Positions 7,445 through 15,753 of a stretch of DNA of 64,000 bases are shown here, piece by piece. Every line of letters starts with the position of its first letter. Position 1 is the first letter of the stretch. The notes beneath the pieces were generated by a model that was given only the letters and a program-made list of their open reading frames with translations, did not search any database and was not told the origin of the DNA. The stretch spans positions 182,798 through 246,797 of the forward strand of contig NZ_KK211349.1 in assembly GCF_000621785.1 (NCBI RefSeq), given 5' to 3'. A program made the translations under genes and the position numbers. The stretch is from Ruminococcus flavefaciens ND2009 (GTDB lineage Bacteria > Bacillota > Clostridia > Oscillospirales > Ruminococcaceae).

Positions 7445-8830
7445 TCACTTGTTCTGCATATACTGGTCCATAGCTGCGGCAGCCTTCTTGCCGGCTCCCA
7501 TAGCGAGGATAACGGTAGCAGCGCCTGTTACAGCATCGCCGCCTGCGTAAACGCCCTCCTTGGAGGTGAGGCCGTCCTCGTCAGCGATGATACCGCCCCA
7601 CTTCTGGGTATCGAGCCCCTCTGTGGTGGACTTGATAAGGGGATTGGGTGATGTACCGATAGACATGATAACGCAGTCAGCGTCGATGTCGATGAAGGCA
7701 CCCTCTATGGGAACGGGCTTAGCTCTGCCTGAGGCGTCGGGCTCTGAGAGCTCCATCTGCTGGCAGTGAACGCTCTTTACCCAGCCGTCCTCAGTAGCCT
7801 GTATCTCAACGGGATTTGTGAGGAACCTGAAGATGATGCCCTCTTCCTTTGCGTGCTCAACTTCCTCAGCTCTTGCGGGGAGCTCAGCCTCTGTACGTCT
7901 GTATACGATGTATACCTCAGCGCCCAGTCTCTTAGCGCAGCGTGCTGCGTCCATGGCAACGTTTCCGCCGCCTACGATAACAGCCTTTGTGCCTGCCTTT
8001 ATGGGAGTAGCGCTGCCTTCCTTATAAGCCTTCATAAGGTTGATACGGGTGAGGAACTCGTTAGCGGAGTAAACGCCGTTGAGGTTCTCGCCGGGGATAT
8101 TCATAAATCTGGGGAGACCTGCGCCCGAGCCGATGAAAATGCTCTCGAAGCCCTCCTCCTTCATAAGCTCGTCAACGGAGATGGTCTTGCCGACAACGGT
8201 ATTTGTCTCCACCTTTACGCCCAGAGCCTTGAGACCGCCTATTTCCTTCTGAACGATGGACTTGGGAAGTCTGAACTCGGGGATACCGTAGGAGAGAACT
8301 CCTCCTGCAACGTGGAGAGCCTCGAATATGGTAACGTCATAGCCCTTCTTTGCAAGGTCGCCTGCGCAGGCAAGACCCGAAGGACCCGAGCCGATAACAG
8401 CTGCCTTGTGACCGTTGGGAGCGGGCTTTTCTACGGGAGCCTCGGGCTGTGCATTGTGCCAGTCAGCCACGAAGCGCTCCAGTCTGCCGATAGCAACGGG
8501 CTCGCCCTTTTTGCCTCTTACGCACTTGCTCTCGCACTGTGTCTCCTGAGGACATACTCTTCCGCATACAGCGGGGAGAGAGCTTGACTTTGTGATTATC
8601 TTGTAAGCCTCTGCGAAATTGCCCTCAGCCACCTGAGCGATGAAGGCAGGAATATCTATCTGTACGGGGCAGCCTGTTGAGCAGGGCTTGTTCTTGCAGC
8701 CGAGACATCTCTTAGCCTCGTCGATAGCCTGCTCTTCGGTATATCCGAGAGCTACCTCGCTGAAGTTCTTGTTTCTCACATCGGGAGCCTGTACAGGCAT
8801 CTCGTTTCTTGTAGGCGACATATTAGGCAT
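7445..8830 (-). CDS. nfnB: NADPH-side subunit of NADH-dependent ferredoxin:NADP+ oxidoreductase (GltD/NfnB family)
   Basis: NfnB and NfnA together couple NADPH, NAD+ and ferredoxin by electron bifurcation in the cytoplasm. The 461-residue protein shows the GltD-type N-terminal Fe-S region (CLGCKNKPCSTGCP, then CGRVCPQETQCESKC), an FAD Rossmann motif (GSGPSGLACAGDLA) and an NADPH Rossmann motif (VGGGNVAMDAARCA). The start overlaps the end of nfnA almost directly, with the ribosome site inside nfnA. The pairing with an NfnA-type partner, not a glutamate synthase large subunit, favours Nfn over glutamate synthase; without a search, GltD remains the alternative. Confidence 0.88.
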   Translation of the reverse strand: MPNMSPTRNEMPVQAPDVRNKNFSEVALGYTEEQAIDEAKRCLGCKNKPCSTGCPVQIDIPAFIAQVAEGNFAEAYKIITKSSSLPAVCGRVCPQETQCESKCVRGKKGEPVAIGRLERFVADWHNAQPEAPVEKPAPNGHKAAVIGSGPSGLACAGDLAKKGYDVTIFEALHVAGGVLSYGIPEFRLPKSIVQKEIGGLKALGVKVETNTVVGKTISVDELMKEEGFESIFIGSGAGLPRFMNIPGENLNGVYSANEFLTRINLMKAYKEGSATPIKAGTKAVIVGGGNVAMDAARCAKRLGAEVYIVYRRTEAELPARAEEVEHAKEEGIIFRFLTNPVEIQATEDGWVKSVHCQQMELSEPDASGRAKPVPIEGAFIDIDADCVIMSIGTSPNPLIKSTTEGLDTQKWGGIIADEDGLTSKEGVYAGGDAVTGAATVILAMGAGKKAAAAMDQYMQNK

Positions 8831-8831
8831 A

Positions 8832-9671
8832 TCACTTTACCTCCTTGAACAGATTGCAGGCTTCCTCATAGGCGTGGCGCTCGAAGGGCTTATACATAGC
8901 ACCTCTTGCCATAGCCTCGTCGAAGTCTATGAGATGACCGTCGAATTCGGGACCGTCAACGCAGGCGAACTTTGTCTGACCGCCCACAGTAAGGCGGCAG
9001 CCGCCGCACATTCCCGTACCGTCTATCATAATGGGGTTCATGGAAGCAACAGTGGGTATCTCGTACTCCTTGGTGAGACGACAGACGAACTTCATCATGA
9101 TAAGGGGACCGATAGTGATGACTCTGTCATACTTTTCGCCGCTTTCGATGAGCTTCTTGAGGGCGTCTGTGACCAGACCCTTCTCGCCTGCTGTACCGTC
9201 GTCGCTCATGAGCACGAACTTAGAGCTGGAAGCTTTGAACTCGTCCTCAAGGATAACCAGGTCCTTGTTTCTGAAACCAACTATTGAATGCACCTCAACG
9301 CCAAGCTCGTGGAGCTTCTTTGCCACGGGGTAAGCGATAGCGCAGCCTACGCCGCCGCCCACAACAGCTACCTTCTTGAGACCCTCTGTCTCTGTAGCTC
9401 TGCCGAGGGGACCGACGAAGTCCTGAAGGCAGTCGCCCTCATTGAGGTGATTGAGCTTTTCTGTAGTAGCGCCGACTATCTGGAAAATGATAGTAACGGA
9501 GCCCTTCTCGCGGTCGAAATCAGCGATAGTGAGGGGGATACGCTCTCCGTCGGCGTCTGTCCTTAAAATTATGAACTGTCCGGGTTCAGCCTTCCTTGCT
9601 ACCTTGGGAGCATTTATGCGCATGAGGGTAACAGTGGGGTTGAGGCTTCTTTTTTCAAGAATTTCAAACAT
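8832..9671 (-). CDS. nfnA: NAD-side FAD/[2Fe-2S] subunit of NfnAB (PyrK-like)
   Basis: The 279-residue protein has the ferredoxin-reductase fold of PyrK/NfnA: an FAD domain (GERIPLTIADFD), an NAD domain (VAVVGGGVGCAIAYP) and a C-terminal cysteine cluster (GMCGGCRLTV, later KFACVDGPEFDGH) for a [2Fe-2S] centre. It is first in the nfnA-nfnB-rex operon. A PyrK role with dihydroorotate dehydrogenase is less likely because no pyrD is adjacent. Confidence 0.88.
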   Translation of the reverse strand: MFEILEKRSLNPTVTLMRINAPKVARKAEPGQFIILRTDADGERIPLTIADFDREKGSVTIIFQIVGATTEKLNHLNEGDCLQDFVGPLGRATETEGLKKVAVVGGGVGCAIAYPVAKKLHELGVEVHSIVGFRNKDLVILEDEFKASSSKFVLMSDDGTAGEKGLVTDALKKLIESGEKYDRVITIGPLIMMKFVCRLTKEYEIPTVASMNPIMIDGTGMCGGCRLTVGGQTKFACVDGPEFDGHLIDFDEAMARGAMYKPFERHAYEEACNLFKEVK

Positions 9672-9770
9672 AGTCCATACCTTCCTTGCAATAGATTTGC
9701 TGTGCGGGTCACTTCCGCAGCCGTCCCCATTGACCGCCGCAGATACAGGCTCAGCATTGATATATTCAAT

Positions 9771-9836
9771 ATTATATCACACAAAACCCTGTTGCACAAA
9801 TATAACAGAGGAATATCGATATTCCATTATCGATAT
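9771..9836 (-). promoter_or_regulatory. nfnA promoter with upstream palindromes
   Basis: On the minus strand TTGTGC (9794-9799) and TATAAT (9771-9776) are 17 bases apart. Just upstream are the perfect palindrome GAATATCGATATTC (9811-9824) and a second ATCGATAT (9829-9836), spaced like a tandem operator. I found no clean TTGTTAA-N4-TTAACAA Rex site here. A role for the LysR regulator encoded just upstream is possible. Confidence 0.6.
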
Positions 9837-9905
9837 TTTTGTAATGATTGACTTGCTGACGATTGTCAGGGAAAGCCCTGTCAGGGGCGGAAATGTGTGG
9901 AAAAA

Positions 9906-9934
9906 ATGAAAAGAGGCGGCATAATGCCGCCTCT
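9906..9934 (-). terminator. Intrinsic terminator downstream of lysR
   Basis: AGAGGCGGC and GCCGCCTCT form a 9-bp stem with a five-base loop; on the minus strand it is followed by TTTTCATTTTTT. It lies about 70 bases after the lysR stop. The rest of 9935-10003 shows nothing. Confidence 0.85.
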
Positions 9935-10003
9935 GTATTCTCTGTTATACAGGAAGATGTGCTATTCGTTATCGGAATAATCGCATTCCTGATAATATAT
10001 GCC

Positions 10004-10954
10004 TTACTTATACTCCGCAAAGGCACTTTCGTTCCTTACCTCGTAGAGCCTGTTCACCAGCTTCAGCTCGTTGTCCGAGAGCTTGTGCCCCGAGGCGTAG
10101 ATTATCATGTCCTTGAAATTGTTGTCGGGGAAGGAGCATTTTCTCTGCACCAGACCGTACTTTCTGCAAAGCTCCGCCGGCATGGGAGAGTCCAGCATAT
10201 ACGCCTGCGGCACGGTCAGCAGGAAGTCAAGAGCGCTTCCGCGGTCGTACATACACACCTTTCTGACGGGGACGTCAGCAGGACGGTTTGCGGCATAGAG
10301 CTTCTCCACGGCTCCCGAAACATAGGGAACGGCGTCATCACCCTGACCAAGCTCGGTGTAGTTGCAGGACAGGTCCGCGTAGGTGAGAGACTCAGCCTCT
10401 GCGGCAGGGTGCTCCGCAGACATTACCGCCAGCATACTGAACTCCCACAGGAGCTTGCTGTCCAGGTTCTTTTCGGAGAGAAAGTCGGCGAAGTATTTCT
10501 CGTGGGCGATATTATAGCGGATAACGCCGAAATCATAGCCGTTTTCGCGGACGTTCTCGATAGTTCTGAGAGAATTGGTCTCACAGAAGAATATCTCCAT
10601 ATCCTCGGGAGTATTCAGTGAAGCGATGTAGTCCGAAAAAGCCTTTGAGATATAGCCCGTTCTCGGCACTGATATGCGGAGACGGCTGTTTTTCGGCTTG
10701 TCGGGAGAGTGTATCGCCTCCATATTGTCTATCTGAATGAGTATCTGCTTGGCGTATTCAAGGAATTTGAGACCCTGGTCTGTGGGGATAACGCCCTTGG
10801 AGGTGCGTCGGAAAATGGTTATGCCAAGATTGCTCTCAAGCTCCTTTATCGCCTTGCTCAGGTTGGGCTGAGCCATATAAAGATTTTCGGCAGCCTGAGT
10901 TATAGAGCGTGTCTTTTCGATCTCTACTGCATATTTGAAGTGCAGGGTATTCAT
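10004..10954 (-). CDS. LysR-family transcriptional regulator
   Basis: The 316-residue protein has the LysR N-terminal winged helix (residues 1-60; SITQAAENLYMAQPNLSKAI) and a C-terminal substrate-binding domain with a Cys and Asp/Glu-rich pocket. LysR proteins usually regulate a neighbouring gene in response to a small molecule. Here the next gene downstream in the same direction is nfnA, but a terminator separates them. The acetyltransferase gene lies only 20 bases upstream, so both may share a transcript. The effector cannot be named. Confidence 0.92.
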   Translation of the reverse strand: MNTLHFKYAVEIEKTRSITQAAENLYMAQPNLSKAIKELESNLGITIFRRTSKGVIPTDQGLKFLEYAKQILIQIDNMEAIHSPDKPKNSRLRISVPRTGYISKAFSDYIASLNTPEDMEIFFCETNSLRTIENVRENGYDFGVIRYNIAHEKYFADFLSEKNLDSKLLWEFSMLAVMSAEHPAAEAESLTYADLSCNYTELGQGDDAVPYVSGAVEKLYAANRPADVPVRKVCMYDRGSALDFLLTVPQAYMLDSPMPAELCRKYGLVQRKCSFPDNNFKDMIIYASGHKLSDNELKLVNRLYEVRNESAFAEYK

Positions 10955-10974
10955 GGATCAGCCTTCTTTCATCA

Positions 10975-11700
10975 TTATTTTCTTCTGTCAGGGAAACCGC
11001 CGTGGTTCATGGGCTCGTCAACTCTTGTGAGCTCTACGCGCTTTCTGCGGGGAGGCTCAGCGGGTCTGAGACTGCTGTTCATGCCTCTGTTTTCGGGAGC
11101 GGCAGCCTTTGGCTCCTCGGGAGCCTGTGCCGGTGAAGCTGCAAGGGGCTCCAGCGTCTTTACCACACGGCAGGGATTTCCTGCTGCCACACAATTGGAG
11201 GGGATATTCTCCGTGACCACGCTGCCTGCACCGATGACAACATTATCACCGATAGTTACACCGCCTATGACATTGACTCCGCCGCCGATCCATACGCTGT
11301 TTCCAATGCTTATGGGCTTTGCGGACTCAAGTCCCTGATTTCTGAGATTTGCGTCAACAGGGTGTTCTGCGGCATAGAAACCGCAGTTGGGACCGATAAA
11401 GACATTGTCCCCGAAGGTCACTTCAGCGCAGTCAAGGATAACAAGGTTGTGATTTGCGTAGAAATTGTCTCCGACAATGATATTATAGCCGTAATCGCAG
11501 AAGAAATTGGGCTCGATAACGGTTTTCTGACCCCTGAGAGCGAGGAGCCTGTCCAGTATCCTCTCGCGCTTCTGGAAATCATTGCACTCAACGGCATTGT
11601 ATTCGCCGCAGAGCTTCTTAGCTTTGATCCTGTCATTGAAAAGCTCTCTGTCGCCGGCGTTATAGAGCTCTCCTGATTGCTGTTTTTCTTTTTCGGTCAT
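10975..11700 (-). CDS. Maltose/galactoside-type O-acetyltransferase with a long basic tail
   Basis: Residues 1-185 match the Maa/LacA family of left-handed beta-helix acetyltransferases that move acetyl from acetyl-CoA to sugars: an N-terminal cap (SGELYNAGDRELFNDRIKAK), hexapeptide repeats and the active-site region GFYAAEHPVDANLRNQG, ending CVAAGNPCRVVK. A further 55 residues rich in Pro, Ala, Glu and Arg (ending HGGFPDRRK) are not part of the usual fold. The ribosome site overlaps the end of the upstream membrane-protein gene. The true acceptor sugar is unknown. Confidence 0.85.
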   Translation of the reverse strand: MTEKEKQQSGELYNAGDRELFNDRIKAKKLCGEYNAVECNDFQKRERILDRLLALRGQKTVIEPNFFCDYGYNIIVGDNFYANHNLVILDCAEVTFGDNVFIGPNCGFYAAEHPVDANLRNQGLESAKPISIGNSVWIGGGVNVIGGVTIGDNVVIGAGSVVTENIPSNCVAAGNPCRVVKTLEPLAASPAQAPEEPKAAAPENRGMNSSLRPAEPPRRKRVELTRVDEPMNHGGFPDRRK

Positions 11701-11703
11701 TTT

Positions 11704-12603
11704 TCAAACCCTCCTTGTATTTATTATGTTAATGAGCCACCAGTTGTTGGCAATATCTTCTTCAGTCCATGCATGGGGCTGAAGAAGTTCCTTCTGGCGT
11801 CTTGTCTCGTTTTTCCAGGCTAAAACCATCAATGCCGCAAAAGCACCTGCCGCAAGAAGCAGAAGAACTGCATTTTTAATTGATTTCCCGAGAGCTGCTC
11901 CCATAAGCCTTTCATTATAGAATTTGTCAGGGTGCCCGGGGTCTATCATGATGTTGAACTGACCCTTGTAGTCGATCTTTACGGCTTCCTTGGTGCTGAC
12001 ATAGAACTTGTAGCCGTCACCCATATAATAATATGAGTAAAAGCAGCCTGCAACTATGGGGGCACTGTCGCTGCTGCCTTCAGCTTCAATGCTGTCTGCG
12101 GAAAGGAAAACTGCCTGTGCAGGCACAGTGCACCTGCGGCGTCTGCCCGATGCAGCAGCAGCCTTGATAATAGGAAATATGCCAAAGATCAGGAAAGCGG
12201 TGATCACAGCAATAACTGCATATACTATCGCAAGCTTCGCTGTATTGAGCCTATAGTGAGCAGCCAGTCCGAAAAAAGATCCTGCTGCAATTACAGCTCC
12301 GCCTGTGATCAGCGGAATAAGCTTTTTTCCGCCCCTGTCGCTTATTGTTCTGTATCCTGTTATATTCGATCCCACATTCACGCTTACCCGGGGATCAAAG
12401 GCTGCGGCTGCGAATACTACGCCGATGAAGAGTATAAAACCGGGAAGGAAAATAAAGAACGATGCTATTGCAGCTATCAAAGCAAAGGCATAAATACAAT
12501 TTATAACCATGCCCAATGTTTTTTTATTTTTTTCTGCAAGTGCATTTTCTTCTTCTATGGACAGATAATTCAGCTCAGCTCTGGGGAGCAGTGATATTTT
12601 CAT
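11704..12603 (-). CDS. Multi-pass membrane protein, DUF3592-like
   Basis: The 299-residue protein has two hydrophobic helices at residues 32-66, two more at about 97-150 and one near 240-260. Between them is a soluble domain with a tyrosine-rich strand (CFYSYYYMGDGYKFYV) and IMIDPGHPDKFYNERL, reminiscent of DUF3592 proteins. I cannot assign a function. It is tightly coupled to the acetyltransferase downstream and lies 40 bases after ddl. Confidence 0.7.
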   Translation of the reverse strand: MKISLLPRAELNYLSIEEENALAEKNKKTLGMVINCIYAFALIAAIASFFIFLPGFILFIGVVFAAAAFDPRVSVNVGSNITGYRTISDRGGKKLIPLITGGAVIAAGSFFGLAAHYRLNTAKLAIVYAVIAVITAFLIFGIFPIIKAAAASGRRRRCTVPAQAVFLSADSIEAEGSSDSAPIVAGCFYSYYYMGDGYKFYVSTKEAVKIDYKGQFNIMIDPGHPDKFYNERLMGAALGKSIKNAVLLLLAAGAFAALMVLAWKNETRRQKELLQPHAWTEEDIANNWWLINIINTRRV

Positions 12604-12644
12604 TTTTTTACCTCATTGCAGCTTCAATTCTTCGGTAAGGCTCA

Positions 12645-13829
12645 TCAGCGTTTGCTGCCCTTAGATCCGAAGCTTCCGCCCATTGAGAGGATATTTGTAT
12701 CGAAGGTATAGCTTATCTTCTCGCCCTGTCTGTAGCGCTTGAGCGAAAGCTGGATAAGTCTCTCAAGGAGCTCCTTGTACTTCACACCCTTGGGCTCCCA
12801 GAGGTAGAATGCAAGAGAGCCGGGGATAGTGTTTATCTCGTTTATGTATATCTTGTCTGTAGCCATATCTATCATGAAGTCGATGCGGGTAACGCCGTTG
12901 AGACCCAGATAGCGGAAGGCGTTAACTGCTGTCTTTCTGATGAATTCGTCCTGCTCGGGAGTTATATCTGCGGGGATCTTTCTCTTGAGGGTAGCCATGC
13001 CCTTGCTGCCGCCCTTGCCGCCGCCGACGTATTTCTGGTCGTAGCTGAGGATATCGTCGCCGCTTGCCTGAACAGGCTCCTCACATACGGAAGCCTCTGC
13101 GGACTCGCTGTCGCCCACAACGGAGCAGTTTATCTCCTTGAGCTGTACCACGCAGGGCTCGACCAGGATACGGTCAGCGAACTCGAATGCCTCCTCGATG
13201 GATCTGATAAGGCTGTCTCTGTCCTTGCCCTTTGAGATACCGACGCTGGAGCCGAGATTGATAGGCTTTACGATAACGGGATAGCCGAACTTCCTCTCGA
13301 CCTCCTCAACCATTCTGTCCATTTCGTTTATCTCGTATGAGGAGAAGCGGCAGCAGTCCAGAACGGGGAAGCCGGCGTCCTTGAGGAGTATCTTCATTAC
13401 GAACTTATCCATGCCCACAGCCGAAGCCAGAACATCGCAGCCCACATAGGGCAGGTCAAGTGTCTGGAGGTAGCCCTGAAGAGCGCCGTCCTCAACATTT
13501 GTACCGTGAACTATGGGGAAAGCCACATCTATATCGGAAATGAGGTTTGAGCCGAACTTCTTCATCTTCTGGCGTATGAGCTGTACCTTGCCCTCGCTCC
13601 TTACGAAAACGCACTCTGTACATTCCTTCAGAAGCGCAGGAATATCCTTGAAATTGTTTATATCCATGAGCTTTTCGCCTGTCCAGAACTCGCTCTTTTT
13701 GGTCATATAAACGGGTATGATGTTGTATTTTTCCTTGTCTATGCTTGCCATAGCCTGGACTGCCGAGATAACAGAGACCTCGTGCTCAACGCTTCTTCCG
13801 CCGAAAAGAACTGCAAGATTGATCTTCAT
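12645..13829 (-). CDS. ddl: D-alanine--D-alanine ligase
   Basis: Ddl joins two D-alanines for peptidoglycan precursors in the cytoplasm. The 394-residue protein shows the N-terminal GGRSVEHEVSVISA motif, the ATP-grasp region (YPVIVKPINLGSSVGISKG) and the metal-binding FYLWEPKG segment after INEINTIPGS. It is somewhat longer than most Ddl because of an acidic insertion around residues 236-255. The omega-loop reads YDQKYVGGGKGG, which differs from E. coli Ddl, so substrate preference (D-Ala-D-Ala against a variant depsipeptide) is not certain. The MurF-like gene that would use its product lies upstream. Confidence 0.92.
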   Translation of the reverse strand: MKINLAVLFGGRSVEHEVSVISAVQAMASIDKEKYNIIPVYMTKKSEFWTGEKLMDINNFKDIPALLKECTECVFVRSEGKVQLIRQKMKKFGSNLISDIDVAFPIVHGTNVEDGALQGYLQTLDLPYVGCDVLASAVGMDKFVMKILLKDAGFPVLDCCRFSSYEINEMDRMVEEVERKFGYPVIVKPINLGSSVGISKGKDRDSLIRSIEEAFEFADRILVEPCVVQLKEINCSVVGDSESAEASVCEEPVQASGDDILSYDQKYVGGGKGGSKGMATLKRKIPADITPEQDEFIRKTAVNAFRYLGLNGVTRIDFMIDMATDKIYINEINTIPGSLAFYLWEPKGVKYKELLERLIQLSLKRYRQGEKISYTFDTNILSMGGSFGSKGSKR

Positions 13830-13850
13830 TGTAATTACTCCTTTTATTTA

Positions 13851-13966
13851 ATGCATAATTCATAATTCATAATGCATAATTAATTGTATTCGCTTCGCTC
13901 ATATATTTGATTTCTCGCCGTAAGGCGACACCATAATTATGAATTATGCATTCATAATTATGCATT
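13851..13966. repeat. Modular palindromic element E1
   Basis: The ends are tandem copies of ATTCATA/ATGCATAATT type sequence that pair with each other. The core reads TTCGCTTCGCTCATATATTT and CTCGCCGTAAGGCGACACC. The core is shared with E5 (62885) while the ends differ. It fills the whole gap between the MurF-like gene and ddl. Confidence 0.85.
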
Positions 13967-13968
13967 GA

Positions 13969-15621
13969 TCAATAGTTGTCGGGCAGGTCGTTTTCAAGAA
14001 GAACTATCTTCTTCTTGTCGGTCTGATATGCCCTTACATGGTCCAGAGCCTCGCCGAGGCTGTCTGCCACGAATACGTTGTCCATATCATAGCCTGCGTC
14101 CTTGATACCGTTGTATATCGGAACTGTCTGAGCCTTGCCCACAAGAACTATGTGGTCGCAGGCTTTGGCAGCTTCCTGTCCGAACTCAAAGTTGAGCTCC
14201 TCCTGCTTTGCGCCCAGCTCTACCATACCGGGAGTTACCAGTATGCGGCAGGCGTCGAAGAGACCGAGGACGTTCAGGGCTGCGCGGCAGCCGCTGGGGT
14301 TTGAGTTGTATGCGTCGTCGATAAAGGTCATATTACCGCCCTTGTCGAGAAGCTGTAATCTGTGGGGAACTGCGGCGATACGCTTGACGGGGAGAGTCAG
14401 CTTTTCAAGGGAGATGCCCGTACCGTGAGCGTAGGCGATAGCACCGAGAACGTTCTGTACGTTGTGCTCGCCGAGGAGCTTCATGGAGAAGCGCTGTGTC
14501 TCGCCGTCGGGAGCAGTTACCGTGAACTCCGTACCCCTGTCGGAAACAGAAATATCAGTGGCGCGGTAGTGGTTGCCCTCGTTCAGACCGTAGAGCACCG
14601 CATTGGGGTACTCGGGAGCCTTTTTGCGGATAAGCTCGTTGTCGCCGTTGAGGTATATCTTTCCGCCCTTAGCCTTAACGTGGTCGGCAAGCTCGAACTT
14701 GGTATTGAGCACATTGTCGATAGAGCCGAAGGTCTCAAGGTGCTGAGGACCAACGGAGGTGATGATACCGTCGTGTGGGTCTGCGATGCCGCAGAGCTCC
14801 TTTATCTCGTGAACTCGTCTTGCGCCCATTTCGCAGATGAAGTATTCATGCGTGGGCTTTAAGTCGCGGCGGATAGTTATTGTAACGCCCATGGGAGTAT
14901 TGAAGCTCTCGGGAGTTTTCAGTGTGTTGTACTGTGAGTTGAGCAGCTCGTCAAGGTAGAACTTCATGCTGGTCTTGCCGTAGCTTCCTGTGATACCCAC
15001 CTTGTGAAGTGTGGGACACTCGGAGAGTATGCGCTTTGCGTCGTTGATATACCAGTTCTGTACTGCCTTTTCAACGGGCTTGTTGATAAGGTTTGAAAGG
15101 GGGACAAGCAGGGGCGTCACATACAGTGCAGAGCCTGCAAGAATATAGGGAAGTCCGTTTGCGAACCAGCGCTTTTCCATGGAATCGTAGGTGAATTCCG
15201 TATGAGCTTCATTCCATATACGGCATATATATACCGTAGTTTCGCCTTTAAGGACAGCTATGACGTAATAAACGGCAACGAGGATACAGAATGTAACCAT
15301 CATGCGCTTCATTCGGGCTGTATAAACCAGAGGCTTCTTGAATTTCTTGCCCGGCTTGTTGAGCAGTCCGATGATGATATTGAAAAGGCTCAGCACTATT
15401 ATAAGTGCCACAGCCGCGCCGCCGTGAAGGAAGAGCAGTGCGAACTGCACCACGAACAGCACCGCAGGCAGTATATAGCGCCTTGCGTTCTTCTTCATCC
15501 AGCGTGAATGCTCGGGAGTCTTGTAGCCGTTGAGCTGGAGCATATGGAACTCTCTCAGTCCCAGGAATACTGTGGCTCCCAGCGCAATGACCGCATATAT
15601 CACAAATAAAACTATATTCAT
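13969..15621 (-). CDS. Membrane-embedded MurF-like Mur ligase
   Basis: MurF adds D-Ala-D-Ala to UDP-MurNAc-tripeptide. Residues from about 205 on are a Mur ligase: P-loop GITGSYGKTSMKFYL, the central CEMGARRVHEI and DDAYNSNPSG motifs, and the C-terminal domain GMVELGAKQEELN. Unlike cytosolic MurF, residues 1-185 hold about five membrane helices, placing the active site at the membrane face. The P-loop has GSYGKTS where MurF usually has GTNGKTT. The neighbour Ddl supports MurF activity. The start is the ATG six bases after AAGGAG. It could instead act on a lipid-linked precursor. Confidence 0.8.
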   Translation of the reverse strand: MNIVLFVIYAVIALGATVFLGLREFHMLQLNGYKTPEHSRWMKKNARRYILPAVLFVVQFALLFLHGGAAVALIIVLSLFNIIIGLLNKPGKKFKKPLVYTARMKRMMVTFCILVAVYYVIAVLKGETTVYICRIWNEAHTEFTYDSMEKRWFANGLPYILAGSALYVTPLLVPLSNLINKPVEKAVQNWYINDAKRILSECPTLHKVGITGSYGKTSMKFYLDELLNSQYNTLKTPESFNTPMGVTITIRRDLKPTHEYFICEMGARRVHEIKELCGIADPHDGIITSVGPQHLETFGSIDNVLNTKFELADHVKAKGGKIYLNGDNELIRKKAPEYPNAVLYGLNEGNHYRATDISVSDRGTEFTVTAPDGETQRFSMKLLGEHNVQNVLGAIAYAHGTGISLEKLTLPVKRIAAVPHRLQLLDKGGNMTFIDDAYNSNPSGCRAALNVLGLFDACRILVTPGMVELGAKQEELNFEFGQEAAKACDHIVLVGKAQTVPIYNGIKDAGYDMDNVFVADSLGEALDHVRAYQTDKKKIVLLENDLPDNY

Positions 15622-15636
15622 AAACATCTCCTTAAA

Positions 15637-15750
15637 ATGCGTAATTCGTAATTCGTAATTAATGGTATCGCCTTACGGCGATGAATCAGAAATATTTCGA
15701 TCCGTCCGCGCGAGCGGACACCTCAATTACGTATTACGCATTACGAATTA
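15637..15750. repeat. Modular palindromic element E2
   Basis: The ends are tandem GTAATTC units (three on the left) pairing with GAATTACG-type sequence on the right. The core contains the hairpins ATCGCCTTACGGCGAT and TCCGTCCGCGCGAGCGGA. It fills the gap between the hydrolase and MurF-like genes. Confidence 0.85.
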
Positions 15751-15753
15751 AAA

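Noticed and set aside
7766..8587. 273-codon plus-strand frame opposite nfnB
   Set aside because: It is a shadow of the well-conserved NfnB gene, with no ribosome site or domain.
9771..9815. Possible Rex box TGTT-N10-AACA overlapping the nfnA promoter
   Set aside because: The Rex consensus has eight bases between the TGTT and AACA halves and TTAA-type inner bases; here the spacing is ten and the centre does not match.
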